DNA of 60,629 bases from CAYRLZ01 sp964425275 (GCA_964425275.1 CAYRLZ010000019.1:1-60629); one strand, 5' to 3'; counted from the stretch's first letter, positions 5,724-16,238 are shown. Notes: a model not told the origin generated them from the letters alone. Program-made: numbers and translations.

Positions 5724-5725
5724 AG

Positions 5726-6436
5726 ATGAAAAGAAGCAAACGTTATCGGGCATTATTAAGCAAGGTGAAAGAGAAAGATATTTACCCCTTAGCCGAGGCA
5801 ATCAAAAAGGTGAAGGAATTGGCCAATGCCAAATTTAATGAATCAGTAGATGTCGCCATCCGCTTGGGCTGTGACCCAAAGAAACAAGAGCAGATGGTCC
5901 GAGGAACAGTCGCCCTGCCTTACGGCACGGGAAAGGAAGTCAAGGTCTTGGTCTTGACCAAGGGGGAAAAGGAAAAAGAAGCCAAGGAAGCCGGTGCTGA
6001 CTATGTTGGCTTTGAAGAATATATTGAAAAGATAAAGGGCGGTTGGCTGGATTTTGATGTCTTGGTTGCCACGCCGGATGCGATGCCCGAAGTAAGTAAG
6101 ATGGGTAAGATATTAGGACCGAAGGGTTTAATGCCCTCACCCAAAACCGGCACCGTTACCTTTGATGTCGGAGCGGCGGTGAAAAGTTTGAAGGCCGGTA
6201 AGATTCAATTCAAGATGGATAAGACCGGAAATGTCCACGCCCTGATTGGTAAGGTATCTTTTGAACCCGAGAAATTAGAAAAAAATCTTTTAGCCTTGAT
6301 TGCCGAGTTAATAAGACTAAGACCCCCAACGGTAAAAGGTCAGTATATCCGCGCCGGCTATATCGCATCAACGATGGGTCCTTCCTTCCGCTTGGATGTT
6401 AAGGAATTACAGGAACTGGTCCGAAAGGAGTGTTAA
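5726..6436 (+). CDS. rplA: 50S ribosomal protein L1
   Basis: A 236-residue L1 stalk protein. The segments LPYGTGKEVKVLV, ATPDAMPEVSKMGKILGPKGLMPSPKTGTV and the end IASTMGPSFRLDV are family hallmarks. In many bacteria L1 represses its own rplK-rplA mRNA. No obvious mimic of its rRNA site was noticed in the short leader. Two bases from rplK and one base from rplJ. Confidence 0.97.
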   Translation: MKRSKRYRALLSKVKEKDIYPLAEAIKKVKELANAKFNESVDVAIRLGCDPKKQEQMVRGTVALPYGTGKEVKVLVLTKGEKEKEAKEAGADYVGFEEYIEKIKGGWLDFDVLVATPDAMPEVSKMGKILGPKGLMPSPKTGTVTFDVGAAVKSLKAGKIQFKMDKTGNVHALIGKVSFEPEKLEKNLLALIAELIRLRPPTVKGQYIRAGYIASTMGPSFRLDVKELQELVRKEC

Positions 6437-6437
6437 A

Positions 6438-6944
6438 ATGGAAAAGTCCAAGATGGTGACAAAAATAAGGGAGATAATTAAAGACGCCAAGGGAATCTAT
6501 TTCACCAATTTTATTGGGATGCCAACTGCCGAATTGAATGCCGTCCGGAAAAAGATGAAGACCAATGGTCTTCAATTTTTAGTCGTCAAAAATCGGCTGG
6601 CGGCGATTGCCTTCCGGGAATTCGGAATCTTTGATAAAGTGCAGGGATTCTTAAAAGGACCAACTTCGCTCATCATCAGTCAAGAAGATGTTACGGCACC
6701 CGCCCGTCTCCTAAAAGAATTGGCGAAGGATTATCCGATTAAATTTAAGGGGGCATTGGTTGAAGATACCGCTTTTTTATCCCGGGATTTTGACCTTTTA
6801 GCCTCCATCCCACCAAAACCAGAATTGATTGGTCAAATCTTAAATTCCCTTTTGGCACCTTTGACCGAATTTACTTGGCAATTAGAAGGGATACTCAATG
6901 AGTTTCTCTTTACCCTGGAGGCAATAGCTAACAAAAAGCAATAA
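6438..6944 (+). CDS. rplJ: 50S ribosomal protein L10
   Basis: A 168-residue stalk base protein that binds L11-region rRNA and anchors L7/L12 dimers through its C-terminal helix (here LLAPLTEFTWQLEGILNEFLFTLEAIANKK). The ATG with AAAGGAG upstream was chosen rather than an in-frame start inside rplA. The helix is long enough for about three L7/L12 dimers, as in thermophiles, which is inference. Confidence 0.95.
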   Translation: MEKSKMVTKIREIIKDAKGIYFTNFIGMPTAELNAVRKKMKTNGLQFLVVKNRLAAIAFREFGIFDKVQGFLKGPTSLIISQEDVTAPARLLKELAKDYPIKFKGALVEDTAFLSRDFDLLASIPPKPELIGQILNSLLAPLTEFTWQLEGILNEFLFTLEAIANKKQ

Positions 6945-6963
6945 ATATGCCGCAGGATAAAAA

Positions 6964-6998
6964 GTGCCAAGGTGATAGACGGAATACAATTTGGGCAC
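6964..6998 (+). other. Hairpin between rplJ and rplL
   Basis: GTGCC-AA pairs with TT-G-GGCAC across a 20-base loop, directly before the rplL promoter. There is no T run. It may be a pause or processing site that uncouples rplJ from rplL. Confidence 0.4.
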
Positions 6999-7026
6999 TT
7001 GACGGGATGAGTTTTTTCATTATAAT
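6999..7026 (+). promoter_or_regulatory. Promoter of rplL-rpoB-rpoC
   Basis: TTGACG and a perfect TATAAT with a 16-base spacer inside the 161-base rplJ-rplL gap. It leaves a leader of about 70 bases with a Shine-Dalgarno (CGGAGG). Extra transcription from here fits the need for several L7/L12 copies per ribosome. Confidence 0.75.
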
Positions 7027-7105
7027 ATACACAATTTCTAAAAATACAGAGAATTAAATGCTTGGAAAAAAAGAAGTATAATTAAAAACTTAAACGGAGG
7101 ATAAA

Positions 7106-7489
7106 ATGCCGACTAAGGTCGAAGAATTAATAAGCATGATTGAGACACTAACCGTAACCGAACTGCATAGTTTGGTGCAGGCGTTAAAAGAAAAATTCGG
7201 TATCAGTGGACCGGTTTTCGCTCCACAAGCCGCCGGACCGGCGACGACCCAAGCGCCAACCGAGGTAAAAGAGGAAAAGACCGAATTTACCGTCTCACTG
7301 GTCGCTATTGGCGATAAGAAGATTCAAGTTTTGAAAGAACTGCGCGCCCTTACCGGTCTTGGCTTAAAGGAGGCGAAAGACCTCATTGATAATGTGCCGA
7401 GTCTTATCAAGCAAGGAGTAACCAAAGAAGAAGCGGAGAAAATCAAGGCGAAATTAGAGGAGGTCGGGGCCAAGGTAGAGATAAAATGA
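7106..7489 (+). CDS. rplL: 50S ribosomal protein L7/L12
   Basis: A 127-residue stalk protein: an N-terminal dimerisation domain (VEELISMIETLTVTELHSLVQALKEKF), an Ala/Pro/Thr hinge, and a C-terminal factor-binding domain with KIQVLKELRALTGLGLKEAKDLID and GAKVEIK. It recruits elongation factors. It is the first gene after an internal promoter and leads into rpoB. Confidence 0.97.
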   Translation: MPTKVEELISMIETLTVTELHSLVQALKEKFGISGPVFAPQAAGPATTQAPTEVKEEKTEFTVSLVAIGDKKIQVLKELRALTGLGLKEAKDLIDNVPSLIKQGVTKEEAEKIKAKLEEVGAKVEIK

Positions 7490-7558
7490 TTCTCCGCCAC
7501 CGGCGCCGAATATTTAATCTCAGAGACATCCTTGGCTACTTGCCAAAGGGAAAATAAA

Positions 7559-10500
7559 ATGAAAAAATATTTCTCTAAATTGAAACATTCCTGGGAAATC
7601 CCGGCACTCCTTTCCATCCAGTTAGATTCTTATCGCTCGTTTCTTCAGATTGATACACCGCCGGATAAAAGAAAAGAAGAAGGTTTAGAGGCGCTCTTTC
7701 GTGAGGTCTTTCCCATTGAAGATACCCATCGCCATTTCCTTCTGGAATATGTCGCTTACGATTTTGCTGAACCACAATATTCAATTGAGGAGGCAATCGA
7801 AAAGGGGTTAAATTATTCCATCCCCCTCTATGCCACATTCCGCCTGACGAAAAGGGTGCCAACAAAAGAAGAATATAAGATAAAGAATGTGGTGGAGCAA
7901 AGAATTTTCATAATGGACCTCCCCTATATGACTGAGCAGGGCACATTTATTATTAATGGTATTGAGCGGGTCGTGGTTAGCCAGTTGCATCGAGCCCCTG
8001 GGATTTATTTGCAAAGAGAAGGAGCCGAATCTTCCTTACTTCTGGTACCACTCCGGGGGGCCTGGTTTGAGATGCGCGTTGACTCTAAGGATAACCTAAC
8101 CGTTCTTCTCGACCGGCACCGTCACATCCCAATCTTTACTTTCTTTCGGGCGCTTGGCTACTCCCCAAAAGAGATACTGGAAAGTCTATTTCCCATTGAA
8201 GAGAAGGAGATAAAAGTGGGCGATGTCGTTTGCGAAAAGATTATCGGTGAAGACGGAAAGGTCTATTGTGAGATTGGTGAAGAGATTACCCCAGGAATTT
8301 ACGATTTTCTTATTTCCAAGGGGATCAAAAAGACCAGGTGCATCAAAGAAGGAACCCCTGGTCTTTCGCTCATTATCCAGAGTTTAAAAAATGACCCGAC
8401 GACCTCCAAAGAGGAGGCGGTGAAAAAAATCTTCCAGCGACTGCGTGGGGTTGCTGCCCATTCTGTTGAAGTCGCCGAGACCACCATTATGGGCATCCTC
8501 TTTGACCGGCGGCGATTTGAACTCGGTCTTTGTGGTCGCTACCGATTGAACCGAATCTTTGAAGAAAAAATCCCCCTTTCTGAGGTTGGTCTCTTAAAAG
8601 AGGATATCTTAAAAATGACCAAACGGCTTATCGCCTTTCACCTCCGCAGTCTACCGCCCGATGATGTTGACCACCTGATGGCGCGTCGGGTGCGCGCCGT
8701 GGGCGAACTCTTGGCCAATCACTTCCGGATGGCTCTTATGCAATTAGTCCAGAATATTAGAGAACGCGCCGCCTTAGTTGAGGATAGCCGCTTAACCCCT
8801 AACGAATTAATCAACACCCGAGCGGTCGCGACGATGGTTATGAAGTTTTTCACCCAAAGCCCGCTCTGTCAGTTTATGGAACAGACCAACCCCTTGGCCA
8901 GTCTTATCCACAAACGAAGAATCTCCGCCCTGGGTCCGGGTGGCTTAACCAAAGAGACCGCCGGATTTGAAATAAGGGATGTCCATTACTCTCATTACGG
9001 AAGAATCTGTCCGATTGAGACTCCAGAGGGACCAAACATTGGTTTAATAAACACCATCGCCACCTATGCCAATGTTGACGAATACGGGTTTATCACCACT
9101 CCCTACTGGCGGGTAAAAAACGGCGTGGTCACCAAAGAGGTTGTGTATGTGAGTCCGGATGAAGAAGAGAATTTGACAATCGCCCAACCCGATACCCCAA
9201 TTGATGAAGAGCGACGGATTATTGCCCGCGAGGTTATTGTCCGAAGAAGAGGCGATGTGATAACGGTCCCGCCCGAAGAGGTTACCCATATGGACATCTC
9301 ACCGAAGCAGTTATTCTCTCCCTCTACAATTCTCATACCATTTTTAGAGCACGATGATGCCGACCGGGCCCTGATGGGTGCCAATATGCAGCGTCAAGCC
9401 GTTCCCATCCTCCAGCCGGAAAGACCACTGGTGGCTACGGGCATAGAAAAGAAATGGGCGGAAGAATCAGGCGCCTGCCTTCTGGCCCAAGAGGAGGGCG
9501 AGGTCGTAAAAGTTGACTCTTCCCGTATTATATTACGAACCGCCCAAGGTCTTTTGGAATACCGCCTGCAGAAATTCTTTAAGAGCAATCAATATACCTG
9601 CCACAACCAAAAACCGGTGGTTAAGGAAGGGGTGGTGGTGAAAAAAAACGGACTTTTAGCTGATGGACCAAACACCGATCAAGGAGAACTGGCTCTGGGG
9701 CGAAATGTCTTGGTTGCCTTTTTACCCTGGCGCGGTTATAACTATGAAGACGCCATTCTTATTTCCGAAAATCTCTTAAAGGAAGACGCCTTTACCTCAA
9801 TTCAGATTTTGGAGTTTGAAATCCAGGCCCGAATGACAAAATTAGGACCAGAAGAGATTACTCGTGATATCCCTGGGGCCCGGGAAGAGGAGTTAGCGAA
9901 TCTGGATGCCTTCGGTATTATTCGGATTGGCGCCGAGGTTGCTCCGGGCGATATCTTAGTCGGGCGGATTACCCCCAAAGGGGAGACGGAATTTACGCCG
10001 GAGGAACGGTTGCTGCGCGCCATATTTGGCGAAAAGGCAGAAAATGTTCGCGACACCTCTCTTCGGGTAGAAGCCGGTGTCTATGGAACGGTGATTGATG
10101 TGAAGATAATTACCCGCTGGGATGGAAGTGATTTGGCAAAAGATGTCTTCCGAAGGCGGGAGTCAATGATTACCAAAAAATATGAAGAACGGAAACTCTT
10201 TGCCCAACAGAGAAGAGATGACCGATTGCGAAATCTGCTTCTCGGGGAAAAGGCGAGAAAGACTATTCGGGACAGTAAAGGTCATATTTTAATCAAAGAG
10301 GGTGAGAGGCTTGACGAAGAATTTTTCACCAGCGGCAAAATCGGTAAGGTCAAAGATTTTGAAGGTCTGGTTGACTCGGAAAGGAAATTAGCCGCCATTC
10401 AAGAAATCTTAAAAGACTATGAAAAGGAACGAAATTTATGTGAGACTGAGTATAAAGGGAATATGGAAAAATTGAATCGGGGAGATGAAATTCCCCATGG

Positions 10501-11275
10501 TGTCTTAAAATGGATTCGGGTCTATATCGCCCAGAAACGACGATTGTCGGTTGGTGATAAATTAGCCGGTCGGCACGGCAGTAAAGGGGTGGTCGGTAAG
10601 ATACTACCGGTGGAAGATATGCCGTTTCTTGCTGATGGCACACCAGTGGATATGGTCTTAAATCCCATCGGCATCCCCTCCCGGATGAATATCGGACAGA
10701 TCTTAGAGACCCTTTTGGGTTGGGCGGCCAAAAAACTTGGCTATCAAGCAATCTCACCGCCTTTTGAAGGTCCGAGCGTAGAAGAGATAAAAGATGAACT
10801 GGAAAAAGCCGGATTACCCCGGGATGGTAAAGTGACTCTCTATGACGGAAGGACCGGCCTACCATTTAAGGATAAGGTGGTAGTTGGTTATATCTATATG
10901 ATGAAACTTAATCATATGGTTGATGATAAAATCCATGCCCGGGCGGTTGGTCGTTATTCATTAATTACCCAACAGCCCCTCGGGGGAAAGGCGCAATTCG
11001 GTGGCCAGAGGTTTGGCGAGATGGAGGTCTGGGCATTAGAGGCTTACGGTGCCGCCTATACACTACAAGAGATGTTAACCATAAAATCTGATGATGTGGA
11101 AGGAAGAAGTGAACTATTTGAATCGCTTTTCAAAGGGAAATTGCCTCCCGAACCCCGCATCCCGGCTTCTTTCTCGGTATTAACTAAGGAATTGCGCGGC
11201 TTGTGTCTGGATTTAATCCCGGAAAAGACTGGGAAAAAAGATAAAAAAAATGACCGAATGAAACCACAATCTTAA
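7559..11275 (+). CDS. rpoB: DNA-directed RNA polymerase subunit beta
   Basis: A 1238-residue beta subunit. The rifampicin region reads QFMEQTNPLASLIHKRRISALGPGGLTKE, with the usual His and Ser positions kept, followed by CPIETPEGPNIGLI. C-terminal hallmarks are KLAGRHGSKGVVGKI, GGKAQFGGQRFGEMEVWALEAYGAAYTLQE and LTIKSDDVEGR. The ATG after CAAAGGGAAAATAAA was taken in preference to an in-frame TTG nine codons earlier. The moderate length indicates no large lineage-specific insert such as the 1340-residue enteric form. Confidence 0.97.
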   Translation: MKKYFSKLKHSWEIPALLSIQLDSYRSFLQIDTPPDKRKEEGLEALFREVFPIEDTHRHFLLEYVAYDFAEPQYSIEEAIEKGLNYSIPLYATFRLTKRVPTKEEYKIKNVVEQRIFIMDLPYMTEQGTFIINGIERVVVSQLHRAPGIYLQREGAESSLLLVPLRGAWFEMRVDSKDNLTVLLDRHRHIPIFTFFRALGYSPKEILESLFPIEEKEIKVGDVVCEKIIGEDGKVYCEIGEEITPGIYDFLISKGIKKTRCIKEGTPGLSLIIQSLKNDPTTSKEEAVKKIFQRLRGVAAHSVEVAETTIMGILFDRRRFELGLCGRYRLNRIFEEKIPLSEVGLLKEDILKMTKRLIAFHLRSLPPDDVDHLMARRVRAVGELLANHFRMALMQLVQNIRERAALVEDSRLTPNELINTRAVATMVMKFFTQSPLCQFMEQTNPLASLIHKRRISALGPGGLTKETAGFEIRDVHYSHYGRICPIETPEGPNIGLINTIATYANVDEYGFITTPYWRVKNGVVTKEVVYVSPDEEENLTIAQPDTPIDEERRIIAREVIVRRRGDVITVPPEEVTHMDISPKQLFSPSTILIPFLEHDDADRALMGANMQRQAVPILQPERPLVATGIEKKWAEESGACLLAQEEGEVVKVDSSRIILRTAQGLLEYRLQKFFKSNQYTCHNQKPVVKEGVVVKKNGLLADGPNTDQGELALGRNVLVAFLPWRGYNYEDAILISENLLKEDAFTSIQILEFEIQARMTKLGPEEITRDIPGAREEELANLDAFGIIRIGAEVAPGDILVGRITPKGETEFTPEERLLRAIFGEKAENVRDTSLRVEAGVYGTVIDVKIITRWDGSDLAKDVFRRRESMITKKYEERKLFAQQRRDDRLRNLLLGEKARKTIRDSKGHILIKEGERLDEEFFTSGKIGKVKDFEGLVDSERKLAAIQEILKDYEKERNLCETEYKGNMEKLNRGDEIPHGVLKWIRVYIAQKRRLSVGDKLAGRHGSKGVVGKILPVEDMPFLADGTPVDMVLNPIGIPSRMNIGQILETLLGWAAKKLGYQAISPPFEGPSVEEIKDELEKAGLPRDGKVTLYDGRTGLPFKDKVVVGYIYMMKLNHMVDDKIHARAVGRYSLITQQPLGGKAQFGGQRFGEMEVWALEAYGAAYTLQEMLTIKSDDVEGRSELFESLFKGKLPPEPRIPASFSVLTKELRGLCLDLIPEKTGKKDKKNDRMKPQS

Positions 11276-11288
11276 AGGAGATTTAACG

Positions 11289-14200
11289 ATGATGATGGAA
11301 GAGAAATCTAAGGAATTTGAGATATTTAAGGATTTTGATGCATTAAGAATCACTCTGGTCTCACCCGAGATAATCCAAAAGTCAGTCAAAGAAGGAGGCT
11401 GGTCCTGGGGTGAAGTGACCCGAGCCGAGACCATCAATTACCGAACCCAAAAGCCGGAACGAGACGGATTGTTCTGCGAAAAGATTTTTGGTCCGGTGCG
11501 CGACTATGAATGTAACTGTGGCAAATATAAGAAAATAAGATATAAGGGAATCGTCTGTGACCGTTGTGGTGTTGAAGTAACTCTTTCCAAAGTGCGGAGA
11601 GAAAGAATGGGACACATCAAACTCGTGGTTCCCGTCGCCCATATCTTATTCTATCAAGTTCCTCCTTCCAAGATTGGACTGCTTTTGGATTTAACAATCA
11701 ACGAACTGGAAAGTATATTGAATTACGAGACCTATATTATTTTGGATCCGGGTTCTTCACCTTATAATCGGGGAGAACTCTTAAGCGAGGAGGATTATTT
11801 AGCAATCAAAAATAAATACGAGAAGTTTGTCGCCGATACCGGAGCCCCAGCCTTAAAATACCTCCTGGCGAAATTAGACCTGGAGGATTTAGCCGCCGAG
11901 TTGAAGGTGAAGATAAAAAGGGAGACCTCGGAAAGATTTTCCTTGCTCCGGCGCTTAAAGGTTGTTGAGGCATTTCGTGCCTCTGGGGTAAAACCAGAAT
12001 GGATGATCTTAGAGGCGATTCCGGTTATTCCCCCTGATTTAAGACCGCTAGTTCCATTAGAAGGTGGGAGATTTGCTACCTCCGATTTAAATGACCTCTA
12101 TAAAAGGGTAATCGTCCGCAATAATCGCCTGAAGCATCTTCTCAGTATTAAGACACCGGACATCATTTTGAAAAATGAAAAGCGGATGTTACAGGATGCG
12201 GTCGATGCCCTATTTAGCAATGAGACGCGCCCGAAGCCAGCGCGCGGCGTTGGCAACCGCATTCTCAAATCCCTCTGCGAGACCCTGCGCGGCAAACAGG
12301 GCCGCTTCCGCCGCAACCTTTTAGGGAAAAGGGTGGATTATTCCGGGCGGTCGGTTATTGTCGTTGACCCAACACTCCGATTACACCAGTGCGCCCTACC
12401 TAAGGAAATTGCCTATGAACTATTCAAACCGTTTATTATGCAAAAGTTTGAAGAGAAGAAATTGACCGAAGGGGAGACCGCGGCAAAACTACTCCACAAG
12501 AAGTGCCCACCCGAGGTCTGGGAGATATTAGAGGAGATTACCAAAAGTCATCCGGTTCTCTTAAATCGCGCCCCGACTTTGCATCGCCTTTCCATTGAGG
12601 CCTTCTTTCCGGTTCTGGTGGAACACCGCGCGATTGGTATTCACCCTTGTGTCTGCCCACCCTTTAATGCCGACTTTGATGGTGATACGATGGCCGTCCA
12701 CCTACCACTAATACCCGAGGCAATATTAGAATCAATCTCATTAATCCTCGCCCCATTCAATATCCTTTCCCCGGCTCACGGCAAACCACTTATGGTTCCA
12801 ACCCAAGACATTGTGGCCGGTATCTACTATCTAACAAAAGTTAACCCATCGGCGAAAAAAATTAATCGGGTTTATGACGATTTCCGTGAGATTCATTCCG
12901 CTTATCAATTGAGAGAAATGAGTCTCCACGATATGATAAAATTTCGGTATAAAGGCACTACCTATGAGACAACCGTTGGTCGGGTTATTTTTAATGAGAT
13001 ATTGCCTGATTCGTTAAGATTTGCTAACGATGAATTCACTAAGGAGAAACTGGTAGCCCTTCTTGACTACTGCCATCGCAAATTGGGCAGTAACCAGACC
13101 GCAAACCTTTTGGATGCGATAAAAGACCTCGGTTTTGAAATTGCCACCATGGCTGGTTTATCAATCGGCTTAGATGACATTGTTGTTCCCAAGGAGAAAC
13201 CGAAGATCCTAAAAGAGAGCGAAGATGAATTACGAAGGCATTACACCAATTATCAGCGCGGGTTGATTTCAGAAAGCGAAAAATATAATTTTGTTGTCAC
13301 CACTTGGACGCAAGCCGCGGCCAAGGTTGAAGAGGCCCTAATGAAGGCCTTGGAGAAAGACCAGGATGGTTTTAATCCCCTATTTTTACTTCTCGACTCC
13401 GGGGCCCGGGGTTCTAAGAGTCAAGCCGTCCAGATTGGTGGGATGCGTGGTCTAATGTCTAAGCCCCAGCGGCGGATGGTGAGCGAAGAAATTATTGAGA
13501 CACCGATTAAAAGTTCCTTCAAGGAGGGACTTTCGGTCTGGGAATATTTCATATCGACCCACGGCGCCCGCAAGGGACTGACTGATACCGCCCTGAAGAC
13601 CGCGGAGGCGGGTTATCTTACCCGAAGATTGGTTGATGTTGCTCAGGATGTCGTCATCACAATGGACGACTGTGGCACGATCTTAGGTCAGGAGGTCTCC
13701 GCCTTACGAGAGGGTGGAGATATTATTGAACCTCTCGCTGAACGGATTGTTGGTAGAATTCCGGTAGAAGATATTATAAATCCAATTACCGGGGAAGTAA
13801 TTGTCAAGGCCGATGAAGAGATTACCGAAGAATTAGCCGAGGAGATAGAAAATTCCGGCATTGAAAAGGTAAAGGTCCGTTCCGTCTTAACCTGTGAGGC
13901 ACCCAACGGATTATGTGTGAAATGCTATGGCCGAAATCCGGCTACGGGCAAATTGGTTGAGGTGGGTGAGGCGGTTGGCATTATTGCCGCCCAATCAATC
14001 GGTGAGCCAGGCACGCAACTTACCCTAAAGACCTTCCATCTGGGAGGTGCGACCACCGGTATCTCCGAAGAGAATAAGGCGTTGGCAAAATTTGACGGTG
14101 AGGTCCATCTGGAAAATCTACCGGTCGCCCGCCGTTCCGATAATGAAATGGTCGCTATGGCCCAAGGTCGCCTTCTCATCTCTTCCGACCATCGGGTCAT

Positions 14201-15335
14201 TCCTTACAATGTTCCAGAGGGGGCAATCTTAAAAGTGACCGATAAGGAAAAAGTGAAAGAGGGAGATATTCTCTTTGAATGGGAACCATATTCTGTGCTG
14301 ATTATTGCCAAACGGTCGGGTAGAGTAAGATATGTTGACATTGAACCCGACATCACCTTACGCGAGGATGTTGACGAAAGAACCGACCGGCGGGTAAAGA
14401 TTATCACCGAAGACCGGGAGAAGAAAAGGCACCCCCAAATTGAAATCGTCGGCGACCACAATAATATCTTAGAGCGACTTCACCTCCCGAGCGGTGCCTA
14501 TCTGATTGTGGAAGATGGACAAAGAGTCTTAGCTGGTGATACCATCGCCCGTTTTTTAAAGGAAGTGGCTAAGATTAAAGATATAACCGGTGGTCTGCCA
14601 AAGGTGGCGGAACTCTTTGAGGCAAAAAGAGTTAAAGACCCGGCGGTCATCTCCGAGATTGATGGAACGGTGGAGGTAGAAGAGCCTCATCTGGGTATGA
14701 GGACGATAAAGGTAATCTCGGATGAAGGTAGCGAAAAGGTCTATCGTATCCCTTATGGTAAATACCTCTTGGTCCGTCGGGGCGATAAAGTGAAGGCGGG
14801 TGATAAACTCTGCGAGGGTGAGGTTGACCCTCATGATGTCCTGAAAGTTAAGGGCTGGCTCGTCGTTCAAGAATTTCTTACCAACCAGATATTAGCCGTC
14901 TATCGCATTCAAAATGTGAAGATTGATGATAAGCACATCTCAATAATTGTTCGGCAGATGCTGCGGAAGGTGAAGATTGAAGACCCGGGCGATTCTAATT
15001 TCCTGGAGGGTGAGATTGTTGAACGGAAAAGGGTCTTGGATGAAAACCGACAATTAATCAAAGAGGCGCGAAGACCGATAAGCCATCGACCAATCCTTCT
15101 GGGTATTACCCGGGCCGCTCTCTTAACCGAGAGTTTCCTTTCCGCGGCTTCCTTCCAGGAGACAACCCGGATTCTTTCGGATGCGGCAATTAGCCAGCGG
15201 GTTGATTATCTCCACGGCTTAAAGGAAAATGTGATTGTTGGGCGGTTGATTCCCGCCGGCACTGGATTCCGTGAATTCCTAACAAAAGAAGCCAAGGAAA
15301 GAGAAGAAGATGAGAGAAAACGAGAGGCAGGTTAA
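11289..15335 (+). CDS. rpoC: DNA-directed RNA polymerase subunit beta'
   Basis: A 1348-residue beta' subunit holding the catalytic NADFDGD motif, whose three Asp bind Mg. The N-terminal zinc site is CNCGKYKKIRYKGIVCDRCG and the second zinc site is CEAPNGLCVKCYGRN. The bridge and trigger region (GARGSKSQAVQIGGMRGLM, EYFISTHGARKGLTDTALKT) and the end (ITRAALLTESFLSAASFQETTRIL) are all normal. Three consecutive ATG codons follow AAAGGAG, and the first is used here. rpsL follows after three bases. Confidence 0.97.
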   Translation: MMMEEKSKEFEIFKDFDALRITLVSPEIIQKSVKEGGWSWGEVTRAETINYRTQKPERDGLFCEKIFGPVRDYECNCGKYKKIRYKGIVCDRCGVEVTLSKVRRERMGHIKLVVPVAHILFYQVPPSKIGLLLDLTINELESILNYETYIILDPGSSPYNRGELLSEEDYLAIKNKYEKFVADTGAPALKYLLAKLDLEDLAAELKVKIKRETSERFSLLRRLKVVEAFRASGVKPEWMILEAIPVIPPDLRPLVPLEGGRFATSDLNDLYKRVIVRNNRLKHLLSIKTPDIILKNEKRMLQDAVDALFSNETRPKPARGVGNRILKSLCETLRGKQGRFRRNLLGKRVDYSGRSVIVVDPTLRLHQCALPKEIAYELFKPFIMQKFEEKKLTEGETAAKLLHKKCPPEVWEILEEITKSHPVLLNRAPTLHRLSIEAFFPVLVEHRAIGIHPCVCPPFNADFDGDTMAVHLPLIPEAILESISLILAPFNILSPAHGKPLMVPTQDIVAGIYYLTKVNPSAKKINRVYDDFREIHSAYQLREMSLHDMIKFRYKGTTYETTVGRVIFNEILPDSLRFANDEFTKEKLVALLDYCHRKLGSNQTANLLDAIKDLGFEIATMAGLSIGLDDIVVPKEKPKILKESEDELRRHYTNYQRGLISESEKYNFVVTTWTQAAAKVEEALMKALEKDQDGFNPLFLLLDSGARGSKSQAVQIGGMRGLMSKPQRRMVSEEIIETPIKSSFKEGLSVWEYFISTHGARKGLTDTALKTAEAGYLTRRLVDVAQDVVITMDDCGTILGQEVSALREGGDIIEPLAERIVGRIPVEDIINPITGEVIVKADEEITEELAEEIENSGIEKVKVRSVLTCEAPNGLCVKCYGRNPATGKLVEVGEAVGIIAAQSIGEPGTQLTLKTFHLGGATTGISEENKALAKFDGEVHLENLPVARRSDNEMVAMAQGRLLISSDHRVIPYNVPEGAILKVTDKEKVKEGDILFEWEPYSVLIIAKRSGRVRYVDIEPDITLREDVDERTDRRVKIITEDREKKRHPQIEIVGDHNNILERLHLPSGAYLIVEDGQRVLAGDTIARFLKEVAKIKDITGGLPKVAELFEAKRVKDPAVISEIDGTVEVEEPHLGMRTIKVISDEGSEKVYRIPYGKYLLVRRGDKVKAGDKLCEGEVDPHDVLKVKGWLVVQEFLTNQILAVYRIQNVKIDDKHISIIVRQMLRKVKIEDPGDSNFLEGEIVERKRVLDENRQLIKEARRPISHRPILLGITRAALLTESFLSAASFQETTRILSDAAISQRVDYLHGLKENVIVGRLIPAGTGFREFLTKEAKEREEDERKREAG

Positions 15336-15338
15336 TTT

Positions 15339-15719
15339 ATGCCAACCTTAAATCAATTAGTAAGAAAGAGAAGAGAGAAGGTAAAAAAACGTTCTAAGAC
15401 ACCGGCTCTATCCTCCTGTCCGCAGCGCCGGGGGGTTTGCACCCGGGTCTATACCACTACTCCCAAAAAACCGAATTCGGCACTCCGCAAGGTCTGCAAA
15501 GTTAGATTGACAAGTGGCTATGAGGTAATTGCCTATATCCCAGGAGAAGGACACAATCTTCAGGAACACTCAATCGTTCTATGCCGGGGAGGAAGAGTGA
15601 AAGACCTCCCTGGTGTCCGTTATCATGTGGTAAGAGGTATTTACGATTGTGCCGGTGTGGAAGGAAGAAGAAGGGGTCGCTCGCTCTATGGTGCCAAGAG
15701 ACCAAAAGAGACAAAATGA
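15339..15719 (+). CDS. rpsL: 30S ribosomal protein S12
   Basis: A 126-residue decoding-centre protein. Invariant segments TTTPKKPNSALRKVCKVRL and HNLQEHSIVLCRGGRVKDLPGVRYHVVRG contain the streptomycin-site lysines. It directly follows rpoC, joining the str operon to the polymerase operon. Confidence 0.97.
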   Translation: MPTLNQLVRKRREKVKKRSKTPALSSCPQRRGVCTRVYTTTPKKPNSALRKVCKVRLTSGYEVIAYIPGEGHNLQEHSIVLCRGGRVKDLPGVRYHVVRGIYDCAGVEGRRRGRSLYGAKRPKETK

Positions 15720-15767
15720 AGAGAGGAGCGAGAAATCAATGTTTAATTAACCAGAAGGAGCGATAAT

Positions 15768-16238
15768 ATGTCAAGGAGAAAAAGAGCAGCGGTGAGGAGT
15801 ATCCCCCCGGATCCAATTTATAACTCAACATTAGTGGCTAAATTTATTAATAACCTGATGTGGGAAGGAAAACGAACCGTGGCCCAGAAGATTTTCTACT
15901 CAGCACTGAAGTTAATTGAAAAGAAGACAAAAGAAGATGGTTTTGCCGTCTTTCAGAAGGCGATTAACAATGTGAAGCCGTTATTAGAGGTTAGACCGCG
16001 CCGGGTAGGTGGTGCTACCTACCAGATTCCCGTAGAGGTTCCGGCACGACGGAAGGAGTCTTTAGCGATAAAATGGCTAATCCAGGCGGCGCGGTCGCGT
16101 AGTGAACATCGGATGATAGAAAAATTATGTAATGAACTGATTGATGCGGCAAAAGGTCAAGGGATAGCGGTTAAAAAACGGGAGGATACCCATAAGATGG
16201 CTGAGGCAAACCGTGCCTTTGCCCACTTCCGTTGGTAA
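15768..16238 (+). CDS. rpsG: 30S ribosomal protein S7
   Basis: A 156-residue primary 16S rRNA binder of the 30S head. The sequence PDPIYNSTLVAKFINNLMWEGKRTVAQKIFY and the end KMAEANRAFAHFRW match the family. The Shine-Dalgarno is GAAGGAG. The usual next genes, fusA and a second tuf, are absent: the operon ends here and about 600 bases without a gene follow. Confidence 0.97.
   Translation: MSRRKRAAVRSIPPDPIYNSTLVAKFINNLMWEGKRTVAQKIFYSALKLIEKKTKEDGFAVFQKAINNVKPLLEVRPRRVGGATYQIPVEVPARRKESLAIKWLIQAARSRSEHRMIEKLCNELIDAAKGQGIAVKKREDTHKMAEANRAFAHFRW

Noticed and set aside
10350..10865. 171-residue minus-strand frame within rpoB
   Set aside because: Antisense shadow of a highly conserved coding region.
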